Assembly: GCF_020510665.1 (NCBI RefSeq)
Contig: NZ_CP075187.1
Span: 1-64,000 of the forward strand
Reading direction: 5' to 3'
DNA length: 64,000 nucleotides
From: Dechloromonas denitrificans
GTDB taxonomy: Bacteria > Pseudomonadota > Gammaproteobacteria > Burkholderiales > Rhodocyclaceae
In this document: in pieces, positions 19,492-28,914 of the stretch
Numbering within the stretch: position 1 is the stretch's first letter
Layout: the number at the start of each line of letters is the position of its first letter
Made by a program: the position numbers and the translations under genes
The notes under the pieces: generated by a model
The model's input: only the letters and a program-made list of their open reading frames with translations
Database searches by the model: none
Told to the model about the DNA's origin: nothing

Positions 19492-22023
19492 TCAGGCTTC
19501 GTCTGCTGCCGCGGCGGCCTTTTTCTTGGCTGGGGCTTTCGGCTTGGCGACCTTTTTCTCAAACTCGAAGCCAACCTTGCCATCCTTGGCGACCAGATAG
19601 GCCGAGAACTTGCGGCGCGTCCGGTTCGAGACAAACTCCTTGAGCAACTCGGTCTTGCCTTCGTTGAGCAGCTTGTACATCTGCGTGGCATCGATCGGTT
19701 GCTGCAAAATCACCTTACCAGAGCGGAAGTCGCAACTCTTGTCGGGACCGACTGATTTCTCACAAACGTACGAGGCGCCATGATCGTAGACCTGGCCGAT
19801 ACATTTCGGGCATTTGCCCAGTGCTGTCTGGGCTGAAAAATCGACAGGTTCGCTGTTGGCTTCGTCGGCCTTGTCCTGGCCGAAGTCGAATTCCGGTTCC
19901 TTGTTGTCATTCAGCTTGATGGCTGCGGCAAAAGTTCGGCCCATCTTGTTGCGGAAACCAGTCAGCGGACCAATCTGGCCTTCGTTGATCAGCGTATCGA
20001 TTTCGGCCGGTTCGAACTGACGGCCAGCAACGATTTTCCACAGCGAGTAGTCGCAGCCGCCGCACTGGAATTTCTTGTAGGTTTCACGAATTTCACCGCC
20101 GCAACGCGGGCATTTCGCGGTCAACACACCAAAATCGCCAGGAATCGTATCGCTATCGAAGGTTTTGGCGCGCTCGACCATGTGGCGCGTCATTTCGGCA
20201 ATTTCACGCATGAATTCGTCGCGCGTGAATTCGCCCTTTTCGATGCGGCCAAGTTTCCATTCCCAGTCGCCGGTCAGTTCCGGCTGGGTCAGTTCGTTGA
20301 TGCCGAGGCCGTTCAACAGCGTCATCAGCGAGAAAGCCTTGGCCGTCGGTGTCAGTTCGCGGCCTTCGCGCAGCATGTACTGCTCGCCGATCAGGTTTTC
20401 AATGATCTGGGCGCGTGTCGCCGGCGTACCGAGACCACGACCGGCCATCGCCGCCTTGAGTTCCTCGTCGTCGACCATCTTGCCGGCGCCTTCCATGGCG
20501 GAGAGCAGGGTAGCTTCGGAGTAGCGCGGCGGCGGCTTGGTTTCGTTGGCCTTGACCGTGACTTCCTCGGTTTTGACCTTTTCATCCTTGTCGACCGCGA
20601 CGAGGTTGCCTTCGCTACCTTCCTGGCCTTCCTTGCCATGTACGGCCAGCCAGCCCGGATTGACCAGCACCTTGCCCTCGGTCTTGAAGGGATGGCCTTC
20701 AACACGGGTGATGCGGGTGGTCACCAGGTATTCGGCGGCCGGGAAGAAGACGGAGAGGAAGCGGCGCACGACGAAATCGTAGAGTTTCTGTTCGACTTCG
20801 TTGAGATTCTTCGGTGCCTGCGGCGTCGGGATGATCGCGAAGTGATCGCTGATCTTGGCGTTGTTGAAGATGCGCTTGTTCGGCAGCACCCAGTTGCGCG
20901 CCAGGATCTGATGGGCAAACGGCGAATAACGGGCAAGCAGCACTTCGTCATGGCCCTTGCCGGCACCTTCGCCGGTCAGGATGGTCAGCGTCTCGCGCAC
21001 GGTTGGCAGGTAGTCTTCCGGCAGGCAGCGCGAATCGGTTCGCGGATAGGTCAGGACCTTGTGCTTTTCGTAGAGTGCCTGGGCGATCGACAGCGTGGTC
21101 TTGGCCGAGAAGCCGAAGCGAGCGTTCGCTTCGCGCTGAAGGCTTGTCAAATCGAAGAGCAGCGGTGAAAGACGGGTTTCCGGCTTGGCTTCTTCACTGA
21201 CGATGCCGGGTTTGCCGAGTGTGGCGGCACGGATCGCATCGGCCCGCTTTTCTTCCCACAGGCGGTCGGCGCGGGCGTGTTCGTCATCCGCCTTCTTGAA
21301 GCCTTCGTCGAACCACTTGCCGGTGTAGTTGCCGGCCTTGGCGGCGAATTCAGCTTCGACTTCCCAGTAATCGCGTGGCTTGAATTCGCGGATTTTCTTT
21401 TCGCGCTCGACGACGATGGCCAGTGTCGGTGTTTGTACGCGGCCGACGGTAGTCAGGTGAAAGCCGCCGGTTTTCGAGTTGAAGGCGGTCATTGCCCGCG
21501 TACCGTTGATCCCGACCAGCCAGTCGGATTCGGAGCGGCAAACGGCGGCATCGCCCAAGCCCTGCATGTCATTGCCGTGGCGCAGGCGGGTGAATCCGTC
21601 GCGGATGGCGCCCTGGGTCATCGACTGCAGCCAGAGACGCTGGATCGGCTTGGTGGTTTTGCTGTGCTGCGCGATGTAGTTGAAGATCAACTCGCCTTCG
21701 CGCCCCGCGTCACATGCATTGATCAGGCTTTCGACATCCTTGCGCTTGATCAGTTTGTTGAGCACCTTGAGGCGGGACTCGGTCTTTTCGATCGGCTTCA
21801 GCGCAAAGTGCGGCGGAATGACCGGCAAGTGGGCAAAAGACCATTTGCCGCGCTTGACTTCGAATTCTTCAGGACAAGAGAGCTCGAGCAGATGGCCGAC
21901 GGCCGACGAGATCACGTGCGTGTCGCTTTCGAAATAGTCGTCGTGCTTGGTAAACCCTCCCAGCGCCTTGGCGATGTCGGCTGCTACAGAAGGTTTTTCG
22001 GCGATGATTAGCTTTTTGGTCAT
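19492..22023 (-). CDS. topB: DNA topoisomerase III
   Basis: Type IA topoisomerase that decatenates DNA with single-strand passage. The 843-residue product begins with the TOPRIM domain (LIIAEKPSVAADIAKALG, then DAGREGELI). The nucleophile is Tyr326 in LTYPRTDS, close to the E. coli TopB position. Unlike minimal TopB it has a long C-terminal region with two zinc-ribbon-like CxxC clusters (CPRCGG..CGGC and CPKC..C) and a Lys/Ala-rich tail. It is the last gene of a LysM-dprA-topB run. Its 3' terminator has been altered by the IS insertion. Confidence 0.96.
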   Translation of the reverse strand: MTKKLIIAEKPSVAADIAKALGGFTKHDDYFESDTHVISSAVGHLLELSCPEEFEVKRGKWSFAHLPVIPPHFALKPIEKTESRLKVLNKLIKRKDVESLINACDAGREGELIFNYIAQHSKTTKPIQRLWLQSMTQGAIRDGFTRLRHGNDMQGLGDAAVCRSESDWLVGINGTRAMTAFNSKTGGFHLTTVGRVQTPTLAIVVEREKKIREFKPRDYWEVEAEFAAKAGNYTGKWFDEGFKKADDEHARADRLWEEKRADAIRAATLGKPGIVSEEAKPETRLSPLLFDLTSLQREANARFGFSAKTTLSIAQALYEKHKVLTYPRTDSRCLPEDYLPTVRETLTILTGEGAGKGHDEVLLARYSPFAHQILARNWVLPNKRIFNNAKISDHFAIIPTPQAPKNLNEVEQKLYDFVVRRFLSVFFPAAEYLVTTRITRVEGHPFKTEGKVLVNPGWLAVHGKEGQEGSEGNLVAVDKDEKVKTEEVTVKANETKPPPRYSEATLLSAMEGAGKMVDDEELKAAMAGRGLGTPATRAQIIENLIGEQYMLREGRELTPTAKAFSLMTLLNGLGINELTQPELTGDWEWKLGRIEKGEFTRDEFMREIAEMTRHMVERAKTFDSDTIPGDFGVLTAKCPRCGGEIRETYKKFQCGGCDYSLWKIVAGRQFEPAEIDTLINEGQIGPLTGFRNKMGRTFAAAIKLNDNKEPEFDFGQDKADEANSEPVDFSAQTALGKCPKCIGQVYDHGASYVCEKSVGPDKSCDFRSGKVILQQPIDATQMYKLLNEGKTELLKEFVSNRTRRKFSAYLVAKDGKVGFEFEKKVAKPKAPAKKKAAAAADEA

Positions 22024-22102
22024 GGGTTCTGCCTGATGAGTGCCGGGGCATGATAAGTGCGCGGCGAGCGGCTTGGCAAGCCATCTATATATATGCAGCG
22101 AA

Positions 22103-23176
22103 TTAGTTCATGCGCTGGTAGCGATTGCCGGGCAGGGTGGCGAGTTGTCCCGTCAGCTCCAGCGTCAGTAGCTCGGTGAGCAATTGATCGGTCGGGAGGC
22201 CGGTCCGGGCACCGAGTTCGTCGAGGCTGCATGGATCATGTCCAAGAGCCGCAAGGAGCGGTGAGTCCTGATCGACCGTCGGCTCGGGCAGCGGCTCTGG
22301 CTGCGCCATATTGCCCAGTTCCTCGAAGACATCCTGCGCCGTCTCAACCAGCTTGGCCCCCTGCTTGATCAGCTTGTGGCAACCGCGCGCAACGGGCGAG
22401 TGGATCGAGCCAGGAATGGCGAATACTTCACGTCCTTGCTCACCGGCCAGTCGGGCGGTAATCAGGGAGCCACTTTCCGGTGCGGCCTCGACAACCAGCA
22501 CGCCTCGCGATAGGCCCGAGATAATCCGGTTCCGGCGCGGGAAATTGGCGGCCATTGCGGGCGTTCCCAGCGGGAACTCGGAGATGATCGCGCCTTTGTC
22601 GGCAATGGCGAGAGCCAGTTCCTTGTTGCGGGCCGGGTAGAGCCGGTCGGCACCGGTTCCGATGACCGCGACCGTCTTTCCATCGGCGGCGAGGGCGCCG
22701 CGATGTGCCGCCGCATCGATGCCAAGTGCCAGTCCGCTGATGATGGTCAAGCCTTTGCCCGCCAGTGTGCGGGCAAAGCTTTCAGCTGTCTGCATGCCTT
22801 GTGGCGTGGCATTGCGGCTGCCGACCATGGCCAATCCCGGTTCGGCGAGTAGTGCCGGATTGCCGCGGATGTAGAGGACATTGGGCGGATCGGCAATTTC
22901 AAGCAGTGTGGCCGGGTAAGCTGGGTCGGCCAATGTCAGGATGTGCTGGTTCGCTTCGCTGGCCCAGGCAATGCTGCGGTCGACCTGCTCGGAAGGGTCA
23001 AAATCGAAAAGCAGCTCTGCGCGCTGACCGATGACCGCGCGGGTTGCCAGTCGGCCGGCCGCAAAAATGGCATCGGGTAAACCGAAAGCGGCGAGAAGCT
23101 TTCGTTGCGTCTCGCCGCCAATGCCGGGGATCAAGGTCAGCCGCAACCAGGCGGCCAGGCCTTCAGTGTTTTTCAC
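22103..23176 (-). CDS. dprA: DNA-processing protein DprA (Smf)
   Basis: DprA binds incoming single-stranded DNA during natural transformation and loads RecA. The 357-residue product has the Rossmann-like core (AMVGSRNATPQG, GLALGIDAAAHRGAL, PRRNRIISGLS) and a C-terminal winged-helix domain (about 295-355) as in many Gram-negative DprA. The start is a GTG overlapping the upstream LysM-gene stop as GTGA. With comM in the window, part of a competence set is present, though no uptake genes are visible here. Confidence 0.96.
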   Translation of the reverse strand: MKNTEGLAAWLRLTLIPGIGGETQRKLLAAFGLPDAIFAAGRLATRAVIGQRAELLFDFDPSEQVDRSIAWASEANQHILTLADPAYPATLLEIADPPNVLYIRGNPALLAEPGLAMVGSRNATPQGMQTAESFARTLAGKGLTIISGLALGIDAAAHRGALAADGKTVAVIGTGADRLYPARNKELALAIADKGAIISEFPLGTPAMAANFPRRNRIISGLSRGVLVVEAAPESGSLITARLAGEQGREVFAIPGSIHSPVARGCHKLIKQGAKLVETAQDVFEELGNMAQPEPLPEPTVDQDSPLLAALGHDPCSLDELGARTGLPTDQLLTELLTLELTGQLATLPGNRYQRMN

Positions 23177-24195
23177 GGATTTTTGGCAGCGTCACCGATC
23201 ATCACGGCCTTCGACGATTCGACAACAAGCGCATAGGCGACCCGGTCGAATACCCGGAAGATGAAGGCCAGTGCATAACGTTCTTCGGGAATCGGCGTGC
23301 GGACACGGCGGCCGTTGTCGTCCAGGCCGACAGATACACGCTTGCGGAATAGGGCGAGGACATGCCCGACTTCAAGCGAATCATTCTTGCCACGATTGAG
23401 CGTCACGACCGATCCGGCACCCGCTTCGCTGACGCCGCCGTAAATCGACATGATTTTGGCGGAGATCTCGTTTTCCGGCCGATGCGGCACGTAGGCAATG
23501 ATGTCCGGGAGCGGTGCCGGCAACAGGCGGTCGCCACGGCCGATTTCCTGTTTGGCCAGCGTGACGCGCATGACCGCAGGTTCTCCGGGTTGAACCAGGC
23601 GGGCATTGCCGAGGAAATAAGCTTCGTGGGCGATGACTTCCCCGGTATCCGGGTCCTTCAGGGGCTTGCCGGTGCGGAAAATGTTCCATTTCTCGACGCT
23701 GGCGTCCGGAACGCCGGTCACGAATGCAACATCGCCATTGCCCAGGAACATTCGGTCTTCCTGCGTGGCGACGATACGAATCGGGCTTTCGGTTTCTCCC
23801 GGCTCAATGATCAGCGGTTGAGAAATGAAAGGCTCGATGACATTCGAGGGAATGCTGGGGATGATCTGCTGAACCGCTTCGCTATAAACCTTGGGCTGAG
23901 CCTTGAGGTTGACTGGTTTGCCGATTTTCAGCCGCGGGCTGCCGCTCGACATGTCGAGCATGATGATGTCGCCAGGGTAAATACGGTGCGGATTCTTGAC
24001 CTCGGCCTTGTTCATTTGCCAGATATCGGGCCAGCGCCAAGGCTGTTTGAGGAACTTGCCGGAAATTCCCCAGAGTGTGTCGCCGGGGACAACGATATGG
24101 CGGTCGGGCGGGTTGTCGACCAGGGTGAGTGGTTCGGCAGCAGATGCGCAGACGGCCGTCACAGCCAGAATGAGCGCGGATATAATGCGAACCAT
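23173..24195 (-). CDS. Secreted LysM domain protein
   Basis: This 340-residue exported protein has a signal peptide (MVRIISALILAVTAVCASA) and one LysM domain at about 35-85, starting HIVVPGDTLWGISGKFL, which should bind peptidoglycan. The rest has no recognised domain. Such genes commonly precede dprA in betaproteobacteria. The ATG at 24195 is preferred over a GTG at 24207 because GAGG is well spaced before it. Translational coupling with dprA (GTGA overlap) indicates one operon. The role is likely in the envelope but unproven. Confidence 0.85.
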   Translation of the reverse strand: MVRIISALILAVTAVCASAAEPLTLVDNPPDRHIVVPGDTLWGISGKFLKQPWRWPDIWQMNKAEVKNPHRIYPGDIIMLDMSSGSPRLKIGKPVNLKAQPKVYSEAVQQIIPSIPSNVIEPFISQPLIIEPGETESPIRIVATQEDRMFLGNGDVAFVTGVPDASVEKWNIFRTGKPLKDPDTGEVIAHEAYFLGNARLVQPGEPAVMRVTLAKQEIGRGDRLLPAPLPDIIAYVPHRPENEISAKIMSIYGGVSEAGAGSVVTLNRGKNDSLEVGHVLALFRKRVSVGLDDNGRRVRTPIPEERYALAFIFRVFDRVAYALVVESSKAVMIGDAAKNP

Positions 24196-24337
24196 GTCGT
24201 ACCTCACGTGCCGGTGGAACGCGGAGTAGTCGGAACTGTCTGAACAGCGACGGTCGAATCCGTTTCCATATCTCGAAAATTACTTGAGATTCTGCATGTA
24301 ATATCCTAAGCGATCAAGCTTTTATTCCGGTTCTCTC

Positions 24338-24841
24338 ATGGCACTTCTACCCATTTTGCGTTTCCCCGATGCCCGTCTGAAAAAAGTCGCGGTTCCCATT
24401 GCCTCCATTGATGGCAGCATCCGAAAACTGGCCGCCGACATGGCTGAAACCATGTACGAAGCGCCCGGTATCGGCTTGGCCGCGACCCAGGTCGATGTAC
24501 ACAAGCAATTGGTTGTGATCGATATTTCGGAAGAGAAAAACGATCTGCTGGTCCTGATCAATCCGCGTATCGCTGCAAGCGATGGCGGCCAGACGGGTGA
24601 GGAGGGCTGTCTTTCCGTCCCCGGCATCTATGAAAAGGTCGAACGGGCCGAGCATGTCACCGTCGATTATCTCGATCTCGATGGCAAGAAATGTTCGTTG
24701 AAGGCCGATGGCTTGCTGGCTGTCTGCATCCAGCATGAACTGGATCATCTTAACGGCAAGGTGTTTGTCGATCACCTTTCGCAACTCAAGCAGACGCGCA
24801 TCAAGGGCAAGCTGGCCAAACAGGCGCGGGTAACGGCATGA
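24338..24841 (+). CDS. def: Peptide deformylase
   Basis: Removes the formyl group from the N-terminal methionine of nascent proteins. The 167-residue product has all three metal-site motifs: [16 protein letters not shown] (metal-binding Cys) and QHELDHLNG (the two His ligands and catalytic Glu). Length is normal for the iron-dependent type 1 enzyme. It overlaps fmt by 4 bp (ATGA), the common def-fmt operon. Confidence 0.98.
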   Translation: MALLPILRFPDARLKKVAVPIASIDGSIRKLAADMAETMYEAPGIGLAATQVDVHKQLVVIDISEEKNDLLVLINPRIAASDGGQTGEEGCLSVPGIYEKVERAEHVTVDYLDLDGKKCSLKADGLLAVCIQHELDHLNGKVFVDHLSQLKQTRIKGKLAKQARVTA

Positions 24842-25761
24842 AGCTGATTTTTGCCGGAACACCGGAATTTGCTGCGCAGGCTCTGGCGGCCATTATTGCT
24901 GCCGGACACGAGGTGGCGCTCGTCCTGACCCAGCCGGACCGTCCGGCTGGCCGGGGAATGAACCTGCAACCTTCGCCGGTCAAGAAATTGGCGGTGGAAC
25001 ATGGCATCGAGGTTTTTCAGCCGCTCACGCTGAAAGATCCGGTTGCCCAGCAAAAAATTGCCGACATTGATGCCGAGGTCATGGTTGTTGCCGCCTACGG
25101 CTTGATTCTGCCGCAGGCAGTACTCGATTTGCCGCGCCATGGCTGCATCAACATCCATGCCTCCTTGCTGCCGCGCTGGCGTGGAGCTGCACCGATCCAG
25201 CGGGCATTGCTGGCCGGCGATGCCGAAACCGGCGTCTGCATCATGCAGATGGAGGCTGGACTGGATACCGGGCCAGTGCTGTTGCGTGGTGCTTTTGCGG
25301 TCGAACCGACCGATACCACGGTTTCATTGCACGACCGACTGGCCGATCTCGGGGCAAAACTGGCGGTCGAGGCATTGGGCCGCTTGCCTTTGCCAGCCGA
25401 GCCGCAGCCTGTCGAAGGGGTGACTTATGCCCACAAGATTGAAAAGGCCGAAGCCCTGATTGACTGGTCGAGGGAAGCGGTTGAGCTGGACCGGCACATT
25501 CGTGCTTTCAACCCATTTCCCGGCGCACAAGCTGTCTTCGGCGGACAGACGGTCAAACTCTGGCAGGCGGCACCGGTTGCCGGCCATGGTGAAATTGGCC
25601 AAATCCTGAGTGTCGACCGCAGCACCATCGTGGTTGCCTGCGGCAAGGGGGCTTTGGCGGTATCGGAATTGCAAAAAGCGGGTGGCAAGCGCTTGCCCGT
25701 CCAGCAATTCCTGGCCGGGCATCCACTCAAGGCGGGCGACCGTTTCGACCTGCCTGCCTGA
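24838..25761 (+). CDS. fmt: Methionyl-tRNA formyltransferase
   Basis: Formylates Met-tRNAfMet with 10-formyltetrahydrofolate. The 307-residue product has the N-terminal Rossmann domain ([16 protein letters not shown]), the catalytic region with the family [16 protein letters not shown], and the C-terminal OB-like domain after about residue 205. The start overlaps def. It is followed by a terminator that lies inside the 3' end of the convergent speH gene. Confidence 0.98.
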   Translation: MKLIFAGTPEFAAQALAAIIAAGHEVALVLTQPDRPAGRGMNLQPSPVKKLAVEHGIEVFQPLTLKDPVAQQKIADIDAEVMVVAAYGLILPQAVLDLPRHGCINIHASLLPRWRGAAPIQRALLAGDAETGVCIMQMEAGLDTGPVLLRGAFAVEPTDTTVSLHDRLADLGAKLAVEALGRLPLPAEPQPVEGVTYAHKIEKAEALIDWSREAVELDRHIRAFNPFPGAQAVFGGQTVKLWQAAPVAGHGEIGQILSVDRSTIVVACGKGALAVSELQKAGGKRLPVQQFLAGHPLKAGDRFDLPA

Positions 25762-25774
25762 TTGCTCCTGGCAA

Positions 25775-26152
25775 TCAACCGAGGTGGCCGCGTGCCACCT
25801 CTTTTTTTTCGCTGTGCGTGGGTTTGAAAGCATCGATCACCTGGCTGAACAGGGCATGCGCCCGTTCGCTGTTGTCTCCGCTGAAGTTGCAGACATAGAC
25901 ATCCAGGGTCACGCTGTTGATCTCGGGCCAGGTGTGGATGGCCAGATGTGATTCAGCCAGCACGACGGTGCCGGTTACGCCGGCCGGATTGCCTTGTTGA
26001 TCACGGAATGGGTGAAAAAGCCGGCCGACGACGCTGAGTCCGTGGCGAGTGCAGGCGTCGACACAGAATGTTTCGAGGCCGGGGGCATCGAGCAGAAACT
26101 CGGGGGCGCAGCGACACTGGTGCAGGTCGGCGATCAGGTGCAAGCCATTCAT
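25775..26152 (-). CDS. speH: S-adenosylmethionine decarboxylase proenzyme
   Basis: Makes decarboxylated SAM, the aminopropyl donor for spermidine. The 125-residue product is the small bacterial class. The self-cleavage site is visible in LAESHLAIHTWPE: the Glu-Ser bond is cut and the Ser becomes the pyruvoyl group. The N-terminus has HLIADLHQC as in the family. It lies 9 bp after the S1/P1 nuclease gene on the same strand. Its last codons form the stem of the fmt terminator. The spermidine synthase gene is not in the window. Confidence 0.93.
   Translation of the reverse strand: MNGLHLIADLHQCRCAPEFLLDAPGLETFCVDACTRHGLSVVGRLFHPFRDQQGNPAGVTGTVVLAESHLAIHTWPEINSVTLDVYVCNFSGDNSERAHALFSQVIDAFKPTHSEKKEVARGHLG
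25781..25809 (+). terminator. fmt terminator inside the speH 3' coding end
   Basis: GAGGTGGC at 25781-25788 pairs with GCCACCTC at 25794-25801, followed by eight T residues. The stem is encoded by the last codons of speH on the opposite strand, so the same bases serve as coding sequence and terminator. Confidence 0.88.
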
Positions 26153-26161
26153 GATTCGATT

Positions 26162-27046
26162 TTAGGGGGTTTCACGTGAAACCCGCGCGGCAAAGATACG
26201 TTCCAGCAAGCGACCAAGCCGATAGCCTGCTTCGGTGATCCGGCGATTGGCGATGTGCCGGCTTTGTTCGTCGAAGCTTTCCGTAATGGCCGGCAACAGG
26301 CTCCCGTTTGGCGGGTAAGCGCTGCCCAGCAGGCGATGGCTTTCGTCGCGCCAGAGCAGCGTGTTTCCCTGACTTGGGGCGGGGTATGTTTCCAGCAGCC
26401 GGCCGGCAAATTTTTCAAGACGTTTCCCGCGCAATGACGAAGGGCCGGGCAGCTCATCCCAGTAGGCATGCAGGGTGGAAAAGGGTTGGCGCCTGTTGAG
26501 CGGGTTTTCAATTTCTGTCTTTGTGCCGCCCTCGTCATCGTGATGGCCGACGTGGAGCGGTTGGTGAATGTCGCCAACCAGATGCATCAGCCAGGGCAGG
26601 GCATAGCTGATTTGCTCTTCTTTCGCGGTCGACCGCAGTAATTGGGTGAGCCGGTCGATTTGATGATCGATTTCACCTTCGGTCCGCTGGCCGTTTTTAT
26701 CCAGATCGACGTAGTGCCAATGCTTGTGGCGTGCGTTTTCGGGCAGACCGGGAATTGCCGGCGTGGCGGATTGCCGGCCCTCGTCGTAGAAACGCGGATC
26801 GTTGCGAATGGTGTCGGGCCAGGTCGATGCTTCGGCAAAAATGGCGGCCGCTTCGGACGTGCCGGCTTTTTCCGCCCAGCGCGAATGGTCGGGATGCCTG
26901 GCCAACGCCTCACTCACCGCGTCTCGGGTTTTTTCCGACATCTGTTGCCAGGCAATCAAGGCGCTCAAGCGGTGGCCAGCCCCGTTCCAGGCTTCGGCTA
27001 GCGGGCTGATCAGCAAAAAGACGAGGATAAGCAGGTGTTTCGACAT
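26162..27046 (-). CDS. S1/P1 family secreted nuclease
   Basis: S1/P1 nucleases are exported trinuclear-zinc enzymes that cut single-stranded DNA and RNA. The 294-residue product has a signal peptide whose likely cleavage (PLAEA before W) leaves a Trp at position 1, the usual zinc ligand, followed by NGAGH. Other ligand regions are HWHYVDLD, HLVGDIHQPLHVGH and LHAYWDE. ATG at 27046 gives a clean signal peptide; the upstream extension does not. Its last codons contain a perfect parS core. speH follows 9 bp downstream, and rsmB starts divergently 34 bp upstream. Confidence 0.9.
   Translation of the reverse strand: MSKHLLILVFLLISPLAEAWNGAGHRLSALIAWQQMSEKTRDAVSEALARHPDHSRWAEKAGTSEAAAIFAEASTWPDTIRNDPRFYDEGRQSATPAIPGLPENARHKHWHYVDLDKNGQRTEGEIDHQIDRLTQLLRSTAKEEQISYALPWLMHLVGDIHQPLHVGHHDDEGGTKTEIENPLNRRQPFSTLHAYWDELPGPSSLRGKRLEKFAGRLLETYPAPSQGNTLLWRDESHRLLGSAYPPNGSLLPAITESFDEQSRHIANRRITEAGYRLGRLLERIFAARVSRETP
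26169..26182. promoter_or_regulatory. parS: parS centromere-like site 3 (perfect core, intragenic)
   Basis: GTTTCACGTGAAAC matches the ParB-binding core exactly. It lies within the last codons of the S1/P1 nuclease gene, encoding part of its VSRETP tail. Confidence 0.94.
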
Positions 27047-27080
27047 TGCCGCATTATGCAGCGTGCGATAATCACAGCCT

Positions 27081-28340
27081 ATGTCTACATTGCCGCTTAA
27101 TTCCCTCGCTTTTGCGCTGCTCAGCGCTGCCCGCATCGATGCCGCCGTCTTTGCCGGCCAGAGCCTGGCCGATGGCCTGCTCACCCGGGTTGATCCGGCG
27201 GCTCGGCCAGCCGTTCAGGATCTGGTTTATGGCAGCTTGCGCAGCTATGGCAAGGGTGATTTTTTTCTCGCCCGTTTGCTGAGCAAGCCACTCGAAGTGT
27301 CGGAAGTGCGGGCCTTGCTGCTGGTCGCCTTTTATCGCCTGGAAACCCGCCCGGATGCAGCGCACACCGTTGTCGACCAAGCGGTTGTTGCTGCAGGCGA
27401 GCTGGTTGAAGGCCGTTTCAAGGGGCTGGTCAATGGCGTGTTGCGCAACTTTTTGCGGCAGCAGGAAGCGTTGCTCGCCGAATTGTCGCAGAACGAACTG
27501 GCGCTTTCGCAGCATCCGGACTGGTGGTTGGCCGAATTGCAGGCAGCCTATCCGGAGGCGTGGAAAAGTATTGTCGCAGCCGGCAACTCAGCACCGCCAA
27601 TGGCCTTGCGCGTCAATCTCCGGCGCTCCGGGCGAGATGAATATCAGGCGCGTTTGACGGCGGAAGGTATTGTCTCGCAAGCGCTTGGCGAGGCCGGTCT
27701 GGCGCTTGCCAAACCCTTGCCGGTCGAGCGTTTGCCGGGTTTTGCCGATGGCTTGTTTTCGGTCCAGGACCCTGGCGCCCAGAGGGCGGCAAGCCTGCTT
27801 TCACCGGCGCCGGGCAGCCGTGTGCTTGATGCCTGTGCTGCGCCTGGGGGAAAGACGGCACATCTGCTCGAACAGGCTGAGCTTGATTTGCTGGCGCTGG
27901 ATCTGAAAGCATCGCGTTGCCGGCGCATCGAGGAAAATCTGGCCCGTCTCGGCTTGTCTGCCACGATCCAGGTGGCTGATTGCATCAAGTTGAATACCTG
28001 GTGGAACAACGAGTTGTTCGATGCCGTACTGGCTGACGTACCTTGTACGGCCAGCGGTGTCGTGCGACGCAATCCGGATGCCAAGTGGCTGCGTCGTGAA
28101 GCCGATATCGCCAGTTTTGCTGCGACCCAGTCGCGTATCCTCGACGTTCTGTGGCGGGTTGTCCGGCCGGGGGGTAAATTACTATATGTCACCTGCTCGG
28201 TCTTTCCTGCCGAAAACAAGGGTCAGATCGGACGTTTCCTGAGCCGTCAGCCCAAGGCTCGTTGCCGACACGAGGAGCAGCTGTTGCCGACTGCTGAACA
28301 TGATGGTTTTTATTACTGCCTGCTCGAAAAAATTGACTGA
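27081..28340 (+). CDS. rsmB: 16S rRNA (cytosine-967-C5) methyltransferase
   Basis: Methylates C967 of 16S rRNA with SAM. The 419-residue product has an N-terminal NusB-like RNA-binding domain (about 1-140) and a Rossmann methyltransferase domain: motif I VLDACAAPGGKTAHLLE, the DVPCTASGVVRRNPD motif, and catalytic Cys372 in YVTCSVFP. Usual RsmB proteins have PCS where this has PCT; that Cys aids product release, so activity should remain. It overlaps the following DUF4390 frame by 41 bp. Confidence 0.95.
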   Translation: MSTLPLNSLAFALLSAARIDAAVFAGQSLADGLLTRVDPAARPAVQDLVYGSLRSYGKGDFFLARLLSKPLEVSEVRALLLVAFYRLETRPDAAHTVVDQAVVAAGELVEGRFKGLVNGVLRNFLRQQEALLAELSQNELALSQHPDWWLAELQAAYPEAWKSIVAAGNSAPPMALRVNLRRSGRDEYQARLTAEGIVSQALGEAGLALAKPLPVERLPGFADGLFSVQDPGAQRAASLLSPAPGSRVLDACAAPGGKTAHLLEQAELDLLALDLKASRCRRIEENLARLGLSATIQVADCIKLNTWWNNELFDAVLADVPCTASGVVRRNPDAKWLRREADIASFAATQSRILDVLWRVVRPGGKLLYVTCSVFPAENKGQIGRFLSRQPKARCRHEEQLLPTAEHDGFYYCLLEKID

Positions 28341-28914
28341 GCAATTGCGCCGCTGGCTGTTTCTTCTGGTTTTCGTGCCTTTTCTGGCGTGGACCGCAGA
28401 AGTCGAGATCAGCAGCCCGCAACTTGCTGCCGGCGATGACGGCTATTCGTTATCGGCAGATTTTGCTTTCGATTTGAACAGTCGCCTCGAAGAAGCAGTC
28501 ACCAAGGGGGTTGTTCTCCATTTCGTCGTCGATTTCGAGCTTGCACGGGCCCGCTGGTACTGGCTTGATGAAAAGCTGGTCAGTCGCAGCCAGACTTATC
28601 GACTTTCCTACCATGCGCTGACTCGCCAATATCGTTTGTCGACCGGCGGCTTGCACCAGTCGTTTTCCAGCCTGTCGGATGCCTTGCGTGTTTTGTCGCG
28701 ACTGCGCAACTGGTTGGTCATCGAGCGCAATGACATCCGTACCCTGCGGGCCGGTGACCCTTATTTGGCCGAACTGCGCCTGCGTCTCGATATCACGCAA
28801 CTGCCCCGTCCTTTCCAGATCAGCGCCTTGGGCAACAAGGAGTGGAGCCTGAATTCGGACTGGAAAACCTGGCAACTGGTACTCCCGTCATTGCCTGCGG
28901 TGGAGGCCAAGTGA
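28300..28914 (+). CDS. DUF4390 domain protein, exported
   Basis: This protein of up to 204 residues has an N-terminal hydrophobic segment (LRRWLFLLVFVPFLAWTA) that looks like a signal peptide or anchor, then a DUF4390 domain (FDLNSRLEEAVTKGVVLHF, ARWYWLDE). Function is unknown, but the gene is regularly found just upstream of ntrY in betaproteobacteria. The ATG at 28300 overlaps rsmB. A TTG at 28333, which sits at the rsmB stop, is an equally plausible start and would give a shorter signal peptide. Its stop overlaps the ntrY start as GTGA. Confidence 0.85.
   Translation: MMVFITACSKKLTEQLRRWLFLLVFVPFLAWTAEVEISSPQLAAGDDGYSLSADFAFDLNSRLEEAVTKGVVLHFVVDFELARARWYWLDEKLVSRSQTYRLSYHALTRQYRLSTGGLHQSFSSLSDALRVLSRLRNWLVIERNDIRTLRAGDPYLAELRLRLDITQLPRPFQISALGNKEWSLNSDWKTWQLVLPSLPAVEAK

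Noticed and set aside
24208..24337. A sigma-70 promoter for def
   Set aside because: TAATAT at about 24299 could be a -10 element, but no acceptable -35 is found at the right spacing, so no promoter is called.
27081..28340. RsmB inactivated by PCT in place of PCS
   Set aside because: The catalytic Cys372 in TCS and the PC cysteine are both present; only the neighbouring Ser is a Thr, a conservative change.
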